From a virus, in IMG/VR virus record IMGVR_UViG_3300017971_007923, positions 1 to 39,879 of that record: a stretch of 39,879 nucleotides of DNA; one strand, 5' to 3'. The translations under genes were made by a program, and so were the position numbers. This document shows, piece by piece, positions 30,327 through 38,854 of the stretch. The notes below the pieces were generated by a model. That model had not been told where the DNA came from, searched no databases, and worked only from the letters and a program-made list of their open reading frames with translations. Every line of letters starts with the position of its first letter. Within the stretch, counting starts at the first letter, position 1.

Positions 30327-32234
30327 ATGGGAGCAGGAGACACATTTCAGGGGGATATTTTACCTTACACGAAGGTTGCCGCGTCGGAGCTTTCCGGGGG
30401 ACGGAAAAATTTTTGTTTTCCTCCCCTTTTGGATGAATTGGAACTCAAATCAAAGGTTCCTTCACTATGTGAATCTTGTGCAAAAAAGGCGACTCATGAC
30501 CCAGCTGAAAAGGTTTTTTTTACGCCTCCCCCGGAATTTCCTCCGGAACATTATATCGCGCCTCAATATAGGATTTTGACTGAGGATAATCTCCGCTTGG
30601 TCAATGCAGTGTTTATCCTGTCTCGGATATTTTACGGGGTTGAAAATCGTAATCTTCTCTACAACCGTGACTGGACGGCTGATAACGTTTCACAGGCTCA
30701 AACATATGAAATCCTTCAAACCCAACTTGATGACCCAAACTTAAACCAGAATCAGCTCCGGCTTTACGGTCCGAACCCTAAATGTTTGGAACAAGGGGTT
30801 TCTTCAATCAATCCAGACTGGATCGGGAACGGGGGGGATGAGGGGAACCGGTTGAATCTGGATTCTGCATATCATCACCTTCCCGTTGGAGCTATAGGAA
30901 CATTTGAATTCCCTAGCTGTTTACAACATAAAAATTCTCCCTGGATTGAAAAGATTGAGGACGTGGGGGAAGGCTCGAACTGTGAATTTACTGTTACCCT
31001 GTCAAAAAATTGCAGTTATGCCAAATATCCCATAGATCAAATCTATGGGGAAGGGCTGAAGTACAAAATCACTTTCTGGTACTATCGAAACGCGCCTGAA
31101 TCCTGGGCATTCATTCAGCCGACTCCGACTGTGCTTTGGGGGCGGAGTAAATTCACCTTGGAACCGGGGGATTTAACGGGGGGGAAGTGGTCAATTTCAC
31201 GGCGTGTTCTTTATCCTGGTTTGGTTGACACTGGTTCTCTGGTTCCTTTTTCCTGTGTGCTTTATAACAGCACACAAAAGCGAAATATCACCTGGTCAGA
31301 AATAACCGTAATAACAAATCAATCCCCTTCCGGTTGGGAAGTTGAGTTCGATTTTTCTTCAGTTATTTCTGAGGGGTTTGACAAAATTGAAATGTATATT
31401 TTCCTTGTTTGCGGTGATGATGATTACCCCTGTTTTTATACTCGTTGCCGTTGTGCGCACTCAAGAAAGGATTGGTCGGGAAGCTATACCCATGATTCAG
31501 AATGTTACTGTAACGCAAGAATCGGGGCTGATGGAAAAGAACGCCCTGAAATCTCAGCGGCTTTCGCGAATTTTCGAGATGACTGTTTTCAACCTGGTGT
31601 ATGTCCTTATTTTACCCTTGAACCCGCGGGGAGTTGTGTAACCGGTGATGATTTAAACCGGCTCTGGACGGCTGTTTCTCTAATCCTCATTCAGGGGCTT
31701 CCTGGGTGCGCGCATTATTCAAACTTCACTTTTTCCATGATAAACAACCCTTCCCTTCACCTCATGGCTGGCTTTTTCAACACGGAAGTTTCCTCCGGTA
31801 TTGGTCACCCAAAAAGACAGTTATGGTTTGACGCTGTATGTGGACAGCGGGAAGCAGGTGAAGCCTCTCAGTTTCTACGAAAAGGGGCTTTTTGGGGGCG
31901 TGACGGCAACGGTTATGAGTTCGACATGGCTAATATGTTAAACGCCAAAGAGGGACTTTTCCCGGCTCAAGTTCCAGGATACAAGACAAAATCGACTCCG
32001 GACGGGGGAACTTATGACGATAGTAATGACCTCACAAAAGCCCTTCGTTTGTATCCATACCGGAATATCGGGAACGTTCATTTACATGATTATACTACCG
32101 GGAATCACGGATATTGTAGAACGCAAAACAGGCAAGATGATTCTGAGTCTGTGATCGTTGGAATTTATCAAAAATCCAAGTTGACCCCGGCAAAACAAGC
32201 AGAGGTTGATGAAATCAGAGGATTGCTTTCATGA
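30327..32234 (+). CDS. Large Cys-rich tail-region protein
   Basis: A 635-aa product. ATG 30327 follows AAGGA closely; an upstream in-frame TTG at 30300 lies inside the previous gene. About 20 cysteines are spread over the chain with pairs such as CESC, CRC and CYC, which is uncommon for a cytoplasm-assembled phage protein; they could bind metal or form disulfides in the finished virion. The middle (200-370) looks like beta-sandwich material (LKYKITFWYYRNAPESWAFI). No known domain. Its place after the distal-tail slot and before the 1081-aa protein suggests tail tip or baseplate. Confidence 0.55.
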   Translation: MGAGDTFQGDILPYTKVAASELSGGRKNFCFPPLLDELELKSKVPSLCESCAKKATHDPAEKVFFTPPPEFPPEHYIAPQYRILTEDNLRLVNAVFILSRIFYGVENRNLLYNRDWTADNVSQAQTYEILQTQLDDPNLNQNQLRLYGPNPKCLEQGVSSINPDWIGNGGDEGNRLNLDSAYHHLPVGAIGTFEFPSCLQHKNSPWIEKIEDVGEGSNCEFTVTLSKNCSYAKYPIDQIYGEGLKYKITFWYYRNAPESWAFIQPTPTVLWGRSKFTLEPGDLTGGKWSISRRVLYPGLVDTGSLVPFSCVLYNSTQKRNITWSEITVITNQSPSGWEVEFDFSSVISEGFDKIEMYIFLVCGDDDYPCFYTRCRCAHSRKDWSGSYTHDSECYCNARIGADGKERPEISAAFANFRDDCFQPGVCPYFTLEPAGSCVTGDDLNRLWTAVSLILIQGLPGCAHYSNFTFSMINNPSLHLMAGFFNTEVSSGIGHPKRQLWFDAVCGQREAGEASQFLRKGAFWGRDGNGYEFDMANMLNAKEGLFPAQVPGYKTKSTPDGGTYDDSNDLTKALRLYPYRNIGNVHLHDYTTGNHGYCRTQNRQDDSESVIVGIYQKSKLTPAKQAEVDEIRGLLS

Positions 32235-35200
32235 GTTTTGGCTTTGCCACAATATTGAATCCCCCCATAAATATTAACGGGACTGATTATAGCTTGTTAA
32301 TCAGATTTTGGAATCATCCTTCCCTTCATTCTGATTCTGATCTTGTAACTGGTCAAGTGTTCTCTGTTGAGGATCTCAGCGGCGGTTATCGGAAGGTCAT
32401 TTGTGCGCGGGGGACTCGTTATTTTTCTCAAACTCACGTTTTGGGCTATGGGAATTCCTGGGAAGAGCTTGTCCCTTACCTTTCCGGAGGAAATGTCTGT
32501 ATAACTCCCGAACCGGCACGGGGTCCCGGATGTTATGCTGATCCTAATTCTCACACGGGACCGGATTCAGCGCACCGCGCTCAAATCGGAGATGTTTTTC
32601 TTTGGAATAATCAGGGTTTCCTAATCACGAAAGCACTCCCCTTTCAGGAAGCACCTCCGGAAGGGATAAACTGGCAAAATGAATCATTGAACCGGATTCA
32701 ACTGTTGACAGTGGGGCTAATTTATCCGGAAGATTATAAATGGTTCGCTTTTGACCTTTCCTCCGGAGCAAAAACAATCAAAATCGGAGAGACTTCCGGA
32801 CTGTTCGATGACGGTAATATAGCCTGGGAAGATACAGGGGTTGAACAGGGGCAAATGGTAAAAAAGACCTGGGAAAGCTCTGAAGATTATTACCCTGTTG
32901 ACGCTTGCCTGGGATTTGGGGAATTTTTTCCGGATCTCATAAAAAAGCGTTTAGTCTTTCCGTCCACGAATGTGAAAAGGGAATCTGACAATAAGTATTG
33001 GTGTGATGTCGATCGCCTTTTAATCACCTACTATGAATACAACCTCTCAGGGTATGATTTAACCCCTTCCACAGCCTTTGTTTTCGAGGGTGCGGGGTCA
33101 GGGTTATCTCATGAGGAAGATCATTTCTCCGGGGCTTTTGCGGAAATAGAACGTCCAGAGCCTTTTTCCGCACATAGTCAAAGCCTTATGGTCGGCAAGG
33201 TTGAAGGTGCTGGCGGACTTATGTGGCGAAAAGATCTTTCTTCCGGATCGCCTTTTTTTGCCTGGGATTATAATGAATCTGGAATCCTGGTTTTACGTTA
33301 TCGCCTGGAGCCGGATGGAATGATCTATTCTTCTGGCGCGGGAACGTTCCCTCCTGTTGTCACCCTGAAGCTCGAAGAATCCGCAGCGGGGGAAATGAAA
33401 GCCTGGTATAATGCCGGAGCCGGATGGATTCTACACGACACAATTTCGCTCGATTTGACCTACCGGTTTTTCGGGGGAGCCTGGGGGGCGGAAGATGCCG
33501 GTTTCCGCGGGGTTTTTACGTCAAGTTATACCGTTTCTGTCATGTCAATCGGTGAGGCTGATAACGGGATTCTTTCCATCCGCAAAGATGAGGTTGAATA
33601 TACCCCGTATCAAAATAAGTGGTACTGGGAAATTCAAAGACCCTGGAGCTCTGCAATTTTCAGCGTTTATAATTTTGACACACAACAAGAATTCACACAG
33701 GTTGAAAGCGGTCTCGATCTAAAACGAAATACCTACATGGATTTTGACGGGAAGCTGGTTTTCGCGATGGAGGCTTTCGGGGATCGCCTCCGGATAACGT
33801 ATGAAGGAGAAGACTCTTCATCGCCTCCTGGGAGAAACCCTGGCGGGGTGAAAAATTTTGGGGAAGGTGGAACTGATCCAAATCAGAATATAGGCAATTG
33901 GAGAGATGCCCTTATCATCTATGATCCTGAAGATGAAATGCAGGCTGTCAACGGCTCTGAATTTTCCGTCCGGAGAAATGCCGGGTTTGATCCGCGGGAA
34001 ACTTTTAATATATATTTCGATATTCAAAATGATGGAACTCACACCTGGACATTAATCCCTGATGAAAACTGTATCAAAAAACCTTTGATGAATTTTGTCC
34101 TGGTTGAAAAATCCTGGGTTGATGCAAATATTGATCTTTCAAAACAGTATTGCTTTCAGGGGCGTGGGAAGAAATTTTTCCAGCTGAATTCAGTATCTCC
34201 CCGATACTTCAACGAACTGGAAAAATGTATTCAGGTAATGAACACGTGCGAGATTCATCCCCAGAGGGGGGAGGGGGCGCATATTTGCGGTGAGGGGCAG
34301 ATGTATCCGGTGCCCACCACACGTTTTTGTGACGAGGAAGACAACAATGTGTGGGGAGGTTGGGCGGTTGGGATTACAGGATCACACGTTAACAGGGAAA
34401 AGACGAATGCGTATTTTCAAAAAAGGAATGGAACGAGATTGTATCAGGCACATAGTTATTTTGGGAATCGCATTCCCACGGGGGGGATTGTTTATCCCAA
34501 CGGTTGGATGGAGATATGCGGAACCCCGGAACAGGGGGATTTGTATTATACGCTGGGGGGAGTATGTCAGACATATAAGGACTTTTATGGGCAGTGCCCT
34601 GGGCTATTAATCAATGGATTAGTAAGCGGGGGCGCATTAAACCCTATATTGGGTTGGTGCGCAGACGGGTATTGTGGCGAGCCAGACGACGCATCTCCGT
34701 GGTATGAGGGGGATCGCGGGATCGCAAATGCGATGGCGACGTTTTTTGCCTGGGCGTCGACCGGGGCGCAAAATTACTGTGGTTGCAATTATTACGAGTC
34801 TTGGGCTGTGGGTCACGAGGAGATCGCGCCGGCATTTAATTTTACGCCAACTTTTTTTCAGCCGAGTCCGATCCTGAAGCGGATGCCGAGAGGCACAATT
34901 ATAAACAGTGCCTACATGGAATTTAAATTGAGTGGGGCATGGAGAAGGGTGAGGAATAAGGAATGGAATAGCGGCGTAGTTATGAACGATATTGACGGCA
35001 TAGGAGAGAGTTTTTCGTTCAGCCTTATGAAGATGAAGAAGGATTCGAGGAATTATGATCCTCCTTGTTCGTATGATCCGAAGCCGCCTTACCAGAGCGA
35101 GTTTGCTATGGTGGGGCAGGGGGGAGTGATTGGCGGGGCGATCAATCAGCAGGAGGTCAGCGGGGTGATCGACTGTACTGGGATGATCCAGGCGTTGGTT

Positions 35201-35476
35201 GATGATCATGATTCCGGATACGGGTATTATTTTTTGTTTCCGAGCCAAGGGACGGGTTTGGTGCTTGGGGAAAATCAGTTTTCCTTTTTGCGGGGGCTGC
35301 TTCCTGATAGCTATGGTGCTATGGGCGCGAACTATCTGTATTTTTCGAATATGGTGATGCAGTATTGGAGCGCGCTGTCTGTCAATAAGATTATTATAAA
35401 TTTCACCCTTCCGAGCGGGATCGAGGAGAAGATTGTGATCGAATACCATGGAAATGCACTGGAGGAAAAGTCATGA
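32231..35476 (+). CDS. Large tail-tip/receptor-binding candidate with composition shift
   Basis: A 1081-aa product, the longest in the window, ATGA-coupled on both sides. The N-terminal two thirds are beta-rich with no known motif. The last 400 residues or so hold most of the cysteines (about 13 of 20) and a beta-domain with SGVIDCTGMIQALVDDHDSG, a pattern faintly like DNRLRE-type surface domains. The nucleotide composition becomes strongly G-rich from about 34,240 to 35,460, close to the border of this C-terminal part. That is what exchange of a receptor-binding end would leave. Function is inferred from size, order and mosaic structure. Confidence 0.55.
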   Translation: MSFGFATILNPPININGTDYSLLIRFWNHPSLHSDSDLVTGQVFSVEDLSGGYRKVICARGTRYFSQTHVLGYGNSWEELVPYLSGGNVCITPEPARGPGCYADPNSHTGPDSAHRAQIGDVFLWNNQGFLITKALPFQEAPPEGINWQNESLNRIQLLTVGLIYPEDYKWFAFDLSSGAKTIKIGETSGLFDDGNIAWEDTGVEQGQMVKKTWESSEDYYPVDACLGFGEFFPDLIKKRLVFPSTNVKRESDNKYWCDVDRLLITYYEYNLSGYDLTPSTAFVFEGAGSGLSHEEDHFSGAFAEIERPEPFSAHSQSLMVGKVEGAGGLMWRKDLSSGSPFFAWDYNESGILVLRYRLEPDGMIYSSGAGTFPPVVTLKLEESAAGEMKAWYNAGAGWILHDTISLDLTYRFFGGAWGAEDAGFRGVFTSSYTVSVMSIGEADNGILSIRKDEVEYTPYQNKWYWEIQRPWSSAIFSVYNFDTQQEFTQVESGLDLKRNTYMDFDGKLVFAMEAFGDRLRITYEGEDSSSPPGRNPGGVKNFGEGGTDPNQNIGNWRDALIIYDPEDEMQAVNGSEFSVRRNAGFDPRETFNIYFDIQNDGTHTWTLIPDENCIKKPLMNFVLVEKSWVDANIDLSKQYCFQGRGKKFFQLNSVSPRYFNELEKCIQVMNTCEIHPQRGEGAHICGEGQMYPVPTTRFCDEEDNNVWGGWAVGITGSHVNREKTNAYFQKRNGTRLYQAHSYFGNRIPTGGIVYPNGWMEICGTPEQGDLYYTLGGVCQTYKDFYGQCPGLLINGLVSGGALNPILGWCADGYCGEPDDASPWYEGDRGIANAMATFFAWASTGAQNYCGCNYYESWAVGHEEIAPAFNFTPTFFQPSPILKRMPRGTIINSAYMEFKLSGAWRRVRNKEWNSGVVMNDIDGIGESFSFSLMKMKKDSRNYDPPCSYDPKPPYQSEFAMVGQGGVIGGAINQQEVSGVIDCTGMIQALVDDHDSGYGYYFLFPSQGTGLVLGENQFSFLRGLLPDSYGAMGANYLYFSNMVMQYWSALSVNKIIINFTLPSGIEEKIVIEYHGNALEEKS

Positions 35477-35757
35477 CGCTTTCAATCTATAGATGGGGAG
35501 TCGGGTGGTATGGGATTTGTCCGAAATGCCTCGGGAAAATATTCATTGCGAACTGTCTTTGTATTCAAGCCGGTCACATGGTTCAATGTAAATGTGGGAG
35601 ATTTTATCGTCTGGTTGACAGGCGTGGAAAAAGTAAACGCTGGATATGGGAGATATTAAATGAAAACCCTGGAACTTCAAAAAGAGATGAACAAAATCAA
35701 GCGGCTCACGTATCTAAACTTCAAGGAAACGCGAAAGCTCCACAAAAAGATTTTTGA
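35473..35757 (+). CDS. Small zinc-ribbon-like protein
   Basis: A 94-aa product with a compact Cys pattern in the first 42 residues: GICPKCLG, then NCLCIQAG and VQCKCGRFYRL. Two CxxC/CxC pairs about 20 residues apart are a zinc-ribbon signature. The rest is polar and possibly disordered. The last 98 nt overlap the start of the next gene. It is perhaps a small tail-tip or regulatory protein; no family is known to me. Confidence 0.55.
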   Translation: MTLSIYRWGVGWYGICPKCLGKIFIANCLCIQAGHMVQCKCGRFYRLVDRRGKSKRWIWEILNENPGTSKRDEQNQAAHVSKLQGNAKAPQKDF

Positions 35758-35938
35758 GTCCAACGGCGACTCGATTATGACCCGGATCAGGCTCCTGGAA
35801 GAAACGCAAAAAAGGTGCAATATCAAAAACGTGAAAAAGTCTCTCACTATCCTGGCTATCATTCTGATCGTCTTGATTTGTGTAACCAGCTTAACGGCTG
35901 AGGTTAATGGTATGAAGCTAATTTCATTAATATTTTAA
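35660..35938 (+). CDS. XhlA-like small membrane protein
   Basis: A 92-aa product with an N-terminal coiled-coil-like half (LELQKEMNKIKRLTYLNFKE and SIMTRIRLLEETQKR) and a C-terminal transmembrane segment (KSLTILAIILIVLICVTSL at about 60-78). This order (heptad region, then one membrane helix) is typical of XhlA-type lysis helpers and of some holin partners. GGGAGA at 35648-35653 serves ATG 35660. The reading frame overlaps the zinc-ribbon gene by 98 nt. The lysis role comes from the layout and position. Confidence 0.55.
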   Translation: MKTLELQKEMNKIKRLTYLNFKETRKLHKKIFESNGDSIMTRIRLLEETQKRCNIKNVKKSLTILAIILIVLICVTSLTAEVNGMKLISLIF

Positions 35939-35959
35939 AAAGGGAAAGGAGAAGGTACT

Positions 35960-36568
35960 ATGGAAATTTTAGCGGCTATTCTTGCAGGTATTAAAGTCGG
36001 GGTTGAAGCAGCTCCAGTAATTATTTACATTGCCACGGCGGGGTTCGGAATCTGGAAATGGATTAAAGCGCGACAATACAAAAAGGCATACATGGTCGGA
36101 GAGCAAACAGCGGCTGGATTTATTACGGTGGTGGAAACACTTCCTGATGGTCCCGCGAAAACGGCAATCAAGCAGAAAACAAAGGCGATTATGGAAGCAA
36201 TCGGAACTGAAGGCGCGGGTTTCGCTGATCTGGTTCAAGATGTATGTGGTATGTTAGATGAACTTGGGATCAAATCATCAGCTCAAGATGCGGCTGTTAT
36301 CCGTGCCGCGGAGGCAATCAAACAGGCGCGGGAAAAGCGAAAAAAGAAAACGTTGAGAACGACTGTTATTACCGGGCTGATTAGTCTGTTTTTCCTGGTT
36401 GGGTGTGCCTGTCCTATGCGATACACAACTGAAACCGTGTATCCGGGTGCAACTGTTAAAGATCCTTTGGATATTGCGGTCGAATATCCGGAAGGCGTCC
36501 AGGCTGATGAGGTTTTCATTACCACGGTGGAGGGGCGTGTGATCGCTGTCGCGCCTTATAAGCCTTAA
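35960..36568 (+). CDS. Two-segment membrane protein with internal lipobox (holin/spanin-like)
   Basis: A 202-aa product. A first hydrophobic segment (APVIIYIATAGFGIWKWI at 18-35) is followed by a charged helical middle, a Lys-rich stretch (KQAREKRKKKTLRT), and a second hydrophobic segment with a lipobox (TGLISLFFLVGCAC near 138-151). A typical lipoprotein signal with K/R, hydrophobic core and LVGC inside the chain is odd. An in-frame TTG at 36353, just before it, would give a 71-aa lipoprotein (o-spanin-like), while the first part looks like a holin. So it is either one bitopic protein or two nested products. GGAGAAGG precedes ATG 35960. Confidence 0.6.
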   Translation: MEILAAILAGIKVGVEAAPVIIYIATAGFGIWKWIKARQYKKAYMVGEQTAAGFITVVETLPDGPAKTAIKQKTKAIMEAIGTEGAGFADLVQDVCGMLDELGIKSSAQDAAVIRAAEAIKQAREKRKKKTLRTTVITGLISLFFLVGCACPMRYTTETVYPGATVKDPLDIAVEYPEGVQADEVFITTVEGRVIAVAPYKP

Positions 36569-36592
36569 ACTGCTCAAAAAGTTAATTAAAAT

Positions 36593-36624
36593 AAGGGTGC
36601 GTTTTAACGCGCCCTTTTCTTTTT
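36593..36624 (+). terminator. Late operon intrinsic terminator
   Basis: AAGGGTGCG (36593-36601) pairs with CGCGCCCTT (36608-36616) with one T-G wobble around a 6-nt loop, followed by TTCTTTTT. It lies 25 nt after the last late gene and should end the head-tail-lysis transcript. Confidence 0.8.
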
Positions 36625-36690
36625 GAAGTATAAAAATTTGAGGATTAATTTTTAGGAGTGTTTGAGCTCCAGGTCTCGTAAAAAAAACTG

Positions 36691-36705
36691 TACCTAAATT
36701 AGGTA
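36691..36705. promoter_or_regulatory. 15-bp perfect palindrome in the convergent gap
   Basis: TACCTAAATTAGGTA is a perfect dyad about a central A. It lies in the 217-nt gene-free gap (36569-36785) between the late operon and the leftward cargo operon. It could be a protein-binding site. Nothing else is seen in this gap apart from the two hairpins. Confidence 0.35.
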
Positions 36706-36726
36706 ATATATTCAATCTGAAGAGGT

Positions 36727-36768
36727 CTCCCCTCCCCATGTAAAAAAACACACGGGGAGGGGAGTTTT
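36727..36768. terminator. GC-rich hairpin between convergent operons
   Basis: CTCCCCTCCCC (36727-36737) pairs perfectly with GGGGAGGGGAG (36754-36764), followed on the plus strand by four T. The stem is strong in both directions, but only the plus strand has a T-run, so it is best read as a second stop for rightward transcripts and a hairpin protecting the leftward mRNA end. Confidence 0.6.
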
Positions 36769-36785
36769 GCGCTCACAGGCGATAA

Positions 36786-36956
36786 TCAGACAAGCATCAG
36801 TCTGATTTGCTGTCTCACCCATCCCGCGCCGCCGGAATATCCCGCATTTTTTGCCTTTTTGTCAATTTTGTCCCATTCCCGGGGTATGAATCCTACAGGA
36901 CGAAACATCAATTTATCCTTTTTTGGTTTCGGTTTTCGCCCTGGTTTCTTTTTCAT
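36786..36956 (-). CDS. Small basic protein, possible ribbon-helix-helix regulator
   Basis: A 56-codon gene on the minus strand. AAAGGAG (plus-strand 36966-36972 inverted) is 9 nt before ATG 36956. The start is very basic (MKKKPGRKPKPKKDK) and the rest (FRPVGFIPREWDKIDKKAKN, then GGAGWVRQQIRLML) has the strand-helix-helix look of Arc/MetJ-type regulators, with the conserved-type W/R positions before helix B. It is the last gene of the leftward cargo operon. Rightward ORFs over the same DNA have no ribosome binding site and are shadows. It may regulate the operon or bind its DNA target. Confidence 0.6.
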   Translation of the reverse strand: MKKKPGRKPKPKKDKLMFRPVGFIPREWDKIDKKAKNAGYSGGAGWVRQQIRLMLV

Positions 36957-37007
36957 TTTGTTTTTCTCCTTTCTAAATTTGTTAAAAAAAACCTCAAATT
37001 TTTATGC

Positions 37008-37646
37008 TTATTCCCAAGCCTCCGAAAAATCTTCATCTGAAAATAATTCTGTGAGACCTGTAATCTGTTTTAATCTTAATATTTCATCTTGATCCATGCC
37101 AAGTTCTTTTGCAATGCGCTTATCGCTCCAATTTCGCCGGGAAAGCTCTTGAACTATCTCGCTCATTCCCTCAACTAGATGTTTCCCCCTGGCTCGATTG
37201 TGCCTAATGGTAGAGGCTATTCTTGATGATCGATGGTTTTTAATAAATGTTATGGGCAAGTATCCTTTTATACGTTTTCTAATTTCTGGGTATTCCTTTC
37301 CTACACGATTCCGATGGAAACCATCAACAACTTCTACGTGATCCGGTTTTTGAAATCCAACTATAGGCTGTGTATATCCATCCTTGGTGATGGAATATTT
37401 TAATAAACGCATTTCCGGTGGAGCTACCTGATTTGGATTATAATCGTTTGCAATAACATGTTCCGATGGAATCCACAAAACGCAATCAACTGGCTCTGTA
37501 TTCAGTGGGCTTACTGCATGTAACTTTTGCCGTATATTATTAAGCGTACATATCTTATCGTTTTCATCTAGTTGTTTGATTTTGTTGCAGAGTAATCGTG
37601 TTAAATTTTCAATCTCTATTGTAACCATGTCCACCTGAGTCCCCAT
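37008..37646 (-). CDS. IbrB-type ParB-like protein
   Basis: A 212-aa product. GGAGG at 37655-37659 selects ATG 37646; the longer frame to 37730 would overlap the upstream gene by 115 nt. The ParB-like nuclease/CTPase domain has VVDGFHRNRVG (107-117) in the place of GERRxRA and TIRHNRARGKH (147-157) in the place of ENxxRxxL, then an HTH (NWSDKRIAKELGMDQDEILR at 172-191). DGFHR with RHNRARGKH is the form I know from IbrB relatives, which are encoded next to PAPS-reductase-like IbrA genes. It overlaps the upstream gene by 31 nt, so the two proteins are made together. It likely binds nucleic acid and works with the neighbour enzyme. Confidence 0.85.
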   Translation of the reverse strand: MGTQVDMVTIEIENLTRLLCNKIKQLDENDKICTLNNIRQKLHAVSPLNTEPVDCVLWIPSEHVIANDYNPNQVAPPEMRLLKYSITKDGYTQPIVGFQKPDHVEVVDGFHRNRVGKEYPEIRKRIKGYLPITFIKNHRSSRIASTIRHNRARGKHLVEGMSEIVQELSRRNWSDKRIAKELGMDQDEILRLKQITGLTELFSDEDFSEAWE

Positions 37647-38854
37647 TCTTGTCGCCTCCGTTTCATTATTTTTATATAGTTCTGATAAGATGTTGATTTC
37701 GTTTGAGAAAACGATAGTCCCTTGCACCAATAATCATTGCGTAATAGAGATTTACAGATTCTCCTCCATGAAGGAACTTTTCTAGATGCTTCCAACACAG
37801 ATTCAGCCTGATCTGGTATTCCGTTGGGGAATCCTCGATCTTCCCACCATTTTATAAAAATGGCGATTTTGTTGGCATAATGTTCTTTTGTTTTTATCGG
37901 CATACTATTGATCAACAATGTTGCGAAGGATTCCCATGTATGTCCTTCGGGTTTGGATATTTTTATATTGCCCAATATATTACTGGTTTCTTTGGCATAT
38001 AAAGCCCCGCTATTAGCCCCATTGACACGGGCAACAATACGATTCCAGGTTTCTGGTTCGAGAACATGAAACAGCCAAAGTCCTTTGCGTTGATCATCTC
38101 CATAAGGTTGGCATATCCTCATTTGATGTATTGACAATCCTGCCTTGTGCATGAGATCATAAAGGTGGTTATATGGTTTTTTGGTTTTGTAATGATATGT
38201 CCAAATATCTTTTGTTTGCCAATCATAGATTGGATAAACATTATAAACTGTACCATTACACCAAGTAGTATATTTTTTATCCTGAAAATACGTTTTTTTA
38301 TTACTAGCTATTGTACGATATCTATTAAGGCTTTCATCTGATCTAATTCCAACAAAACAGGCAGTCAGTTTAGTATCGTTTTCTGCATACCAATGACCGA
38401 AAGCAGGAACAAATTCCTCAAACTCCATAGAGTAATTATAAAACGGAAAATATTTTTGATCAGTAATGGCGAGCTTCGGCGGTTTGCGTATCCAGTCTTC
38501 TTCCCGATTTAGTTCCCAACATATCCAATGCGGTTCATACATGGATACCGCATTTCTTAGGTGTATTGGGAGAGCAACCCAAAAAGGTTCAATATGTTCT
38601 TTATATAAATTATATATATATACAATATGATCTATTGTTAATTTGTATTGTCCTTCCAAATCAATAAACAACAAACCTACCCTTCGATTACGTTTTATAG
38701 CTTCGTCCATTACAAGATAAGTCATAACGGTAGAGTCTTTACCACCGGAAAAAGATATATATATCTTCTCGAAATTGTCAAACACCCAAGAGATGCGTTT
38801 TTTTGCAACATCGTAAACATTAATGCCTAATGGTCTTTTTCCGCTTCCAACCAT
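37616..38854 (-). CDS. PAPS-reductase-like PP-loop protein (DUF3440/IbrA type)
   Basis: A 412-aa product of the adenine-nucleotide alpha-hydrolase superfamily. The PP-loop SFSGGKDST is at residues 34-42, LLFIDLEGQYKLTI at 61-74 and GIRSDESLNRY at 169-179. The C-terminal DUF3440-like part has SWRRICKSLLRNDYWCKGLSF. The family is related to PAPS reductase and DndC but is too long for simple sulfate assimilation. Known relatives pair with a ParB-like gene, as here. The catalysed reaction is not established; adenylation and sulfur transfer onto a nucleic acid or protein is an inference from the PP-loop chemistry. The DNA is more AT-rich than the phage core, a sign of separate origin. Confidence 0.88.
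   Translation of the reverse strand: MVGSGKRPLGINVYDVAKKRISWVFDNFEKIYISFSGGKDSTVMTYLVMDEAIKRNRRVGLLFIDLEGQYKLTIDHIVYIYNLYKEHIEPFWVALPIHLRNAVSMYEPHWICWELNREEDWIRKPPKLAITDQKYFPFYNYSMEFEEFVPAFGHWYAENDTKLTACFVGIRSDESLNRYRTIASNKKTYFQDKKYTTWCNGTVYNVYPIYDWQTKDIWTYHYKTKKPYNHLYDLMHKAGLSIHQMRICQPYGDDQRKGLWLFHVLEPETWNRIVARVNGANSGALYAKETSNILGNIKISKPEGHTWESFATLLINSMPIKTKEHYANKIAIFIKWWEDRGFPNGIPDQAESVLEASRKVPSWRRICKSLLRNDYWCKGLSFSQTKSTSYQNYIKIMKRRRQEWGLRWTWLQ

Noticed and set aside
34637-35449. A 270-aa minus-strand ORF opposite the G-rich block
   Set aside because: It has high-arginine/proline shadow composition without a ribosome binding site, and the plus frame is continuous and operon-coupled.
36807-37092. 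Rightward ORFs of 77 aa in the convergent region
   Set aside because: They are phenylalanine-rich antisense shadows of the small basic minus-strand gene and have no ribosome binding site.
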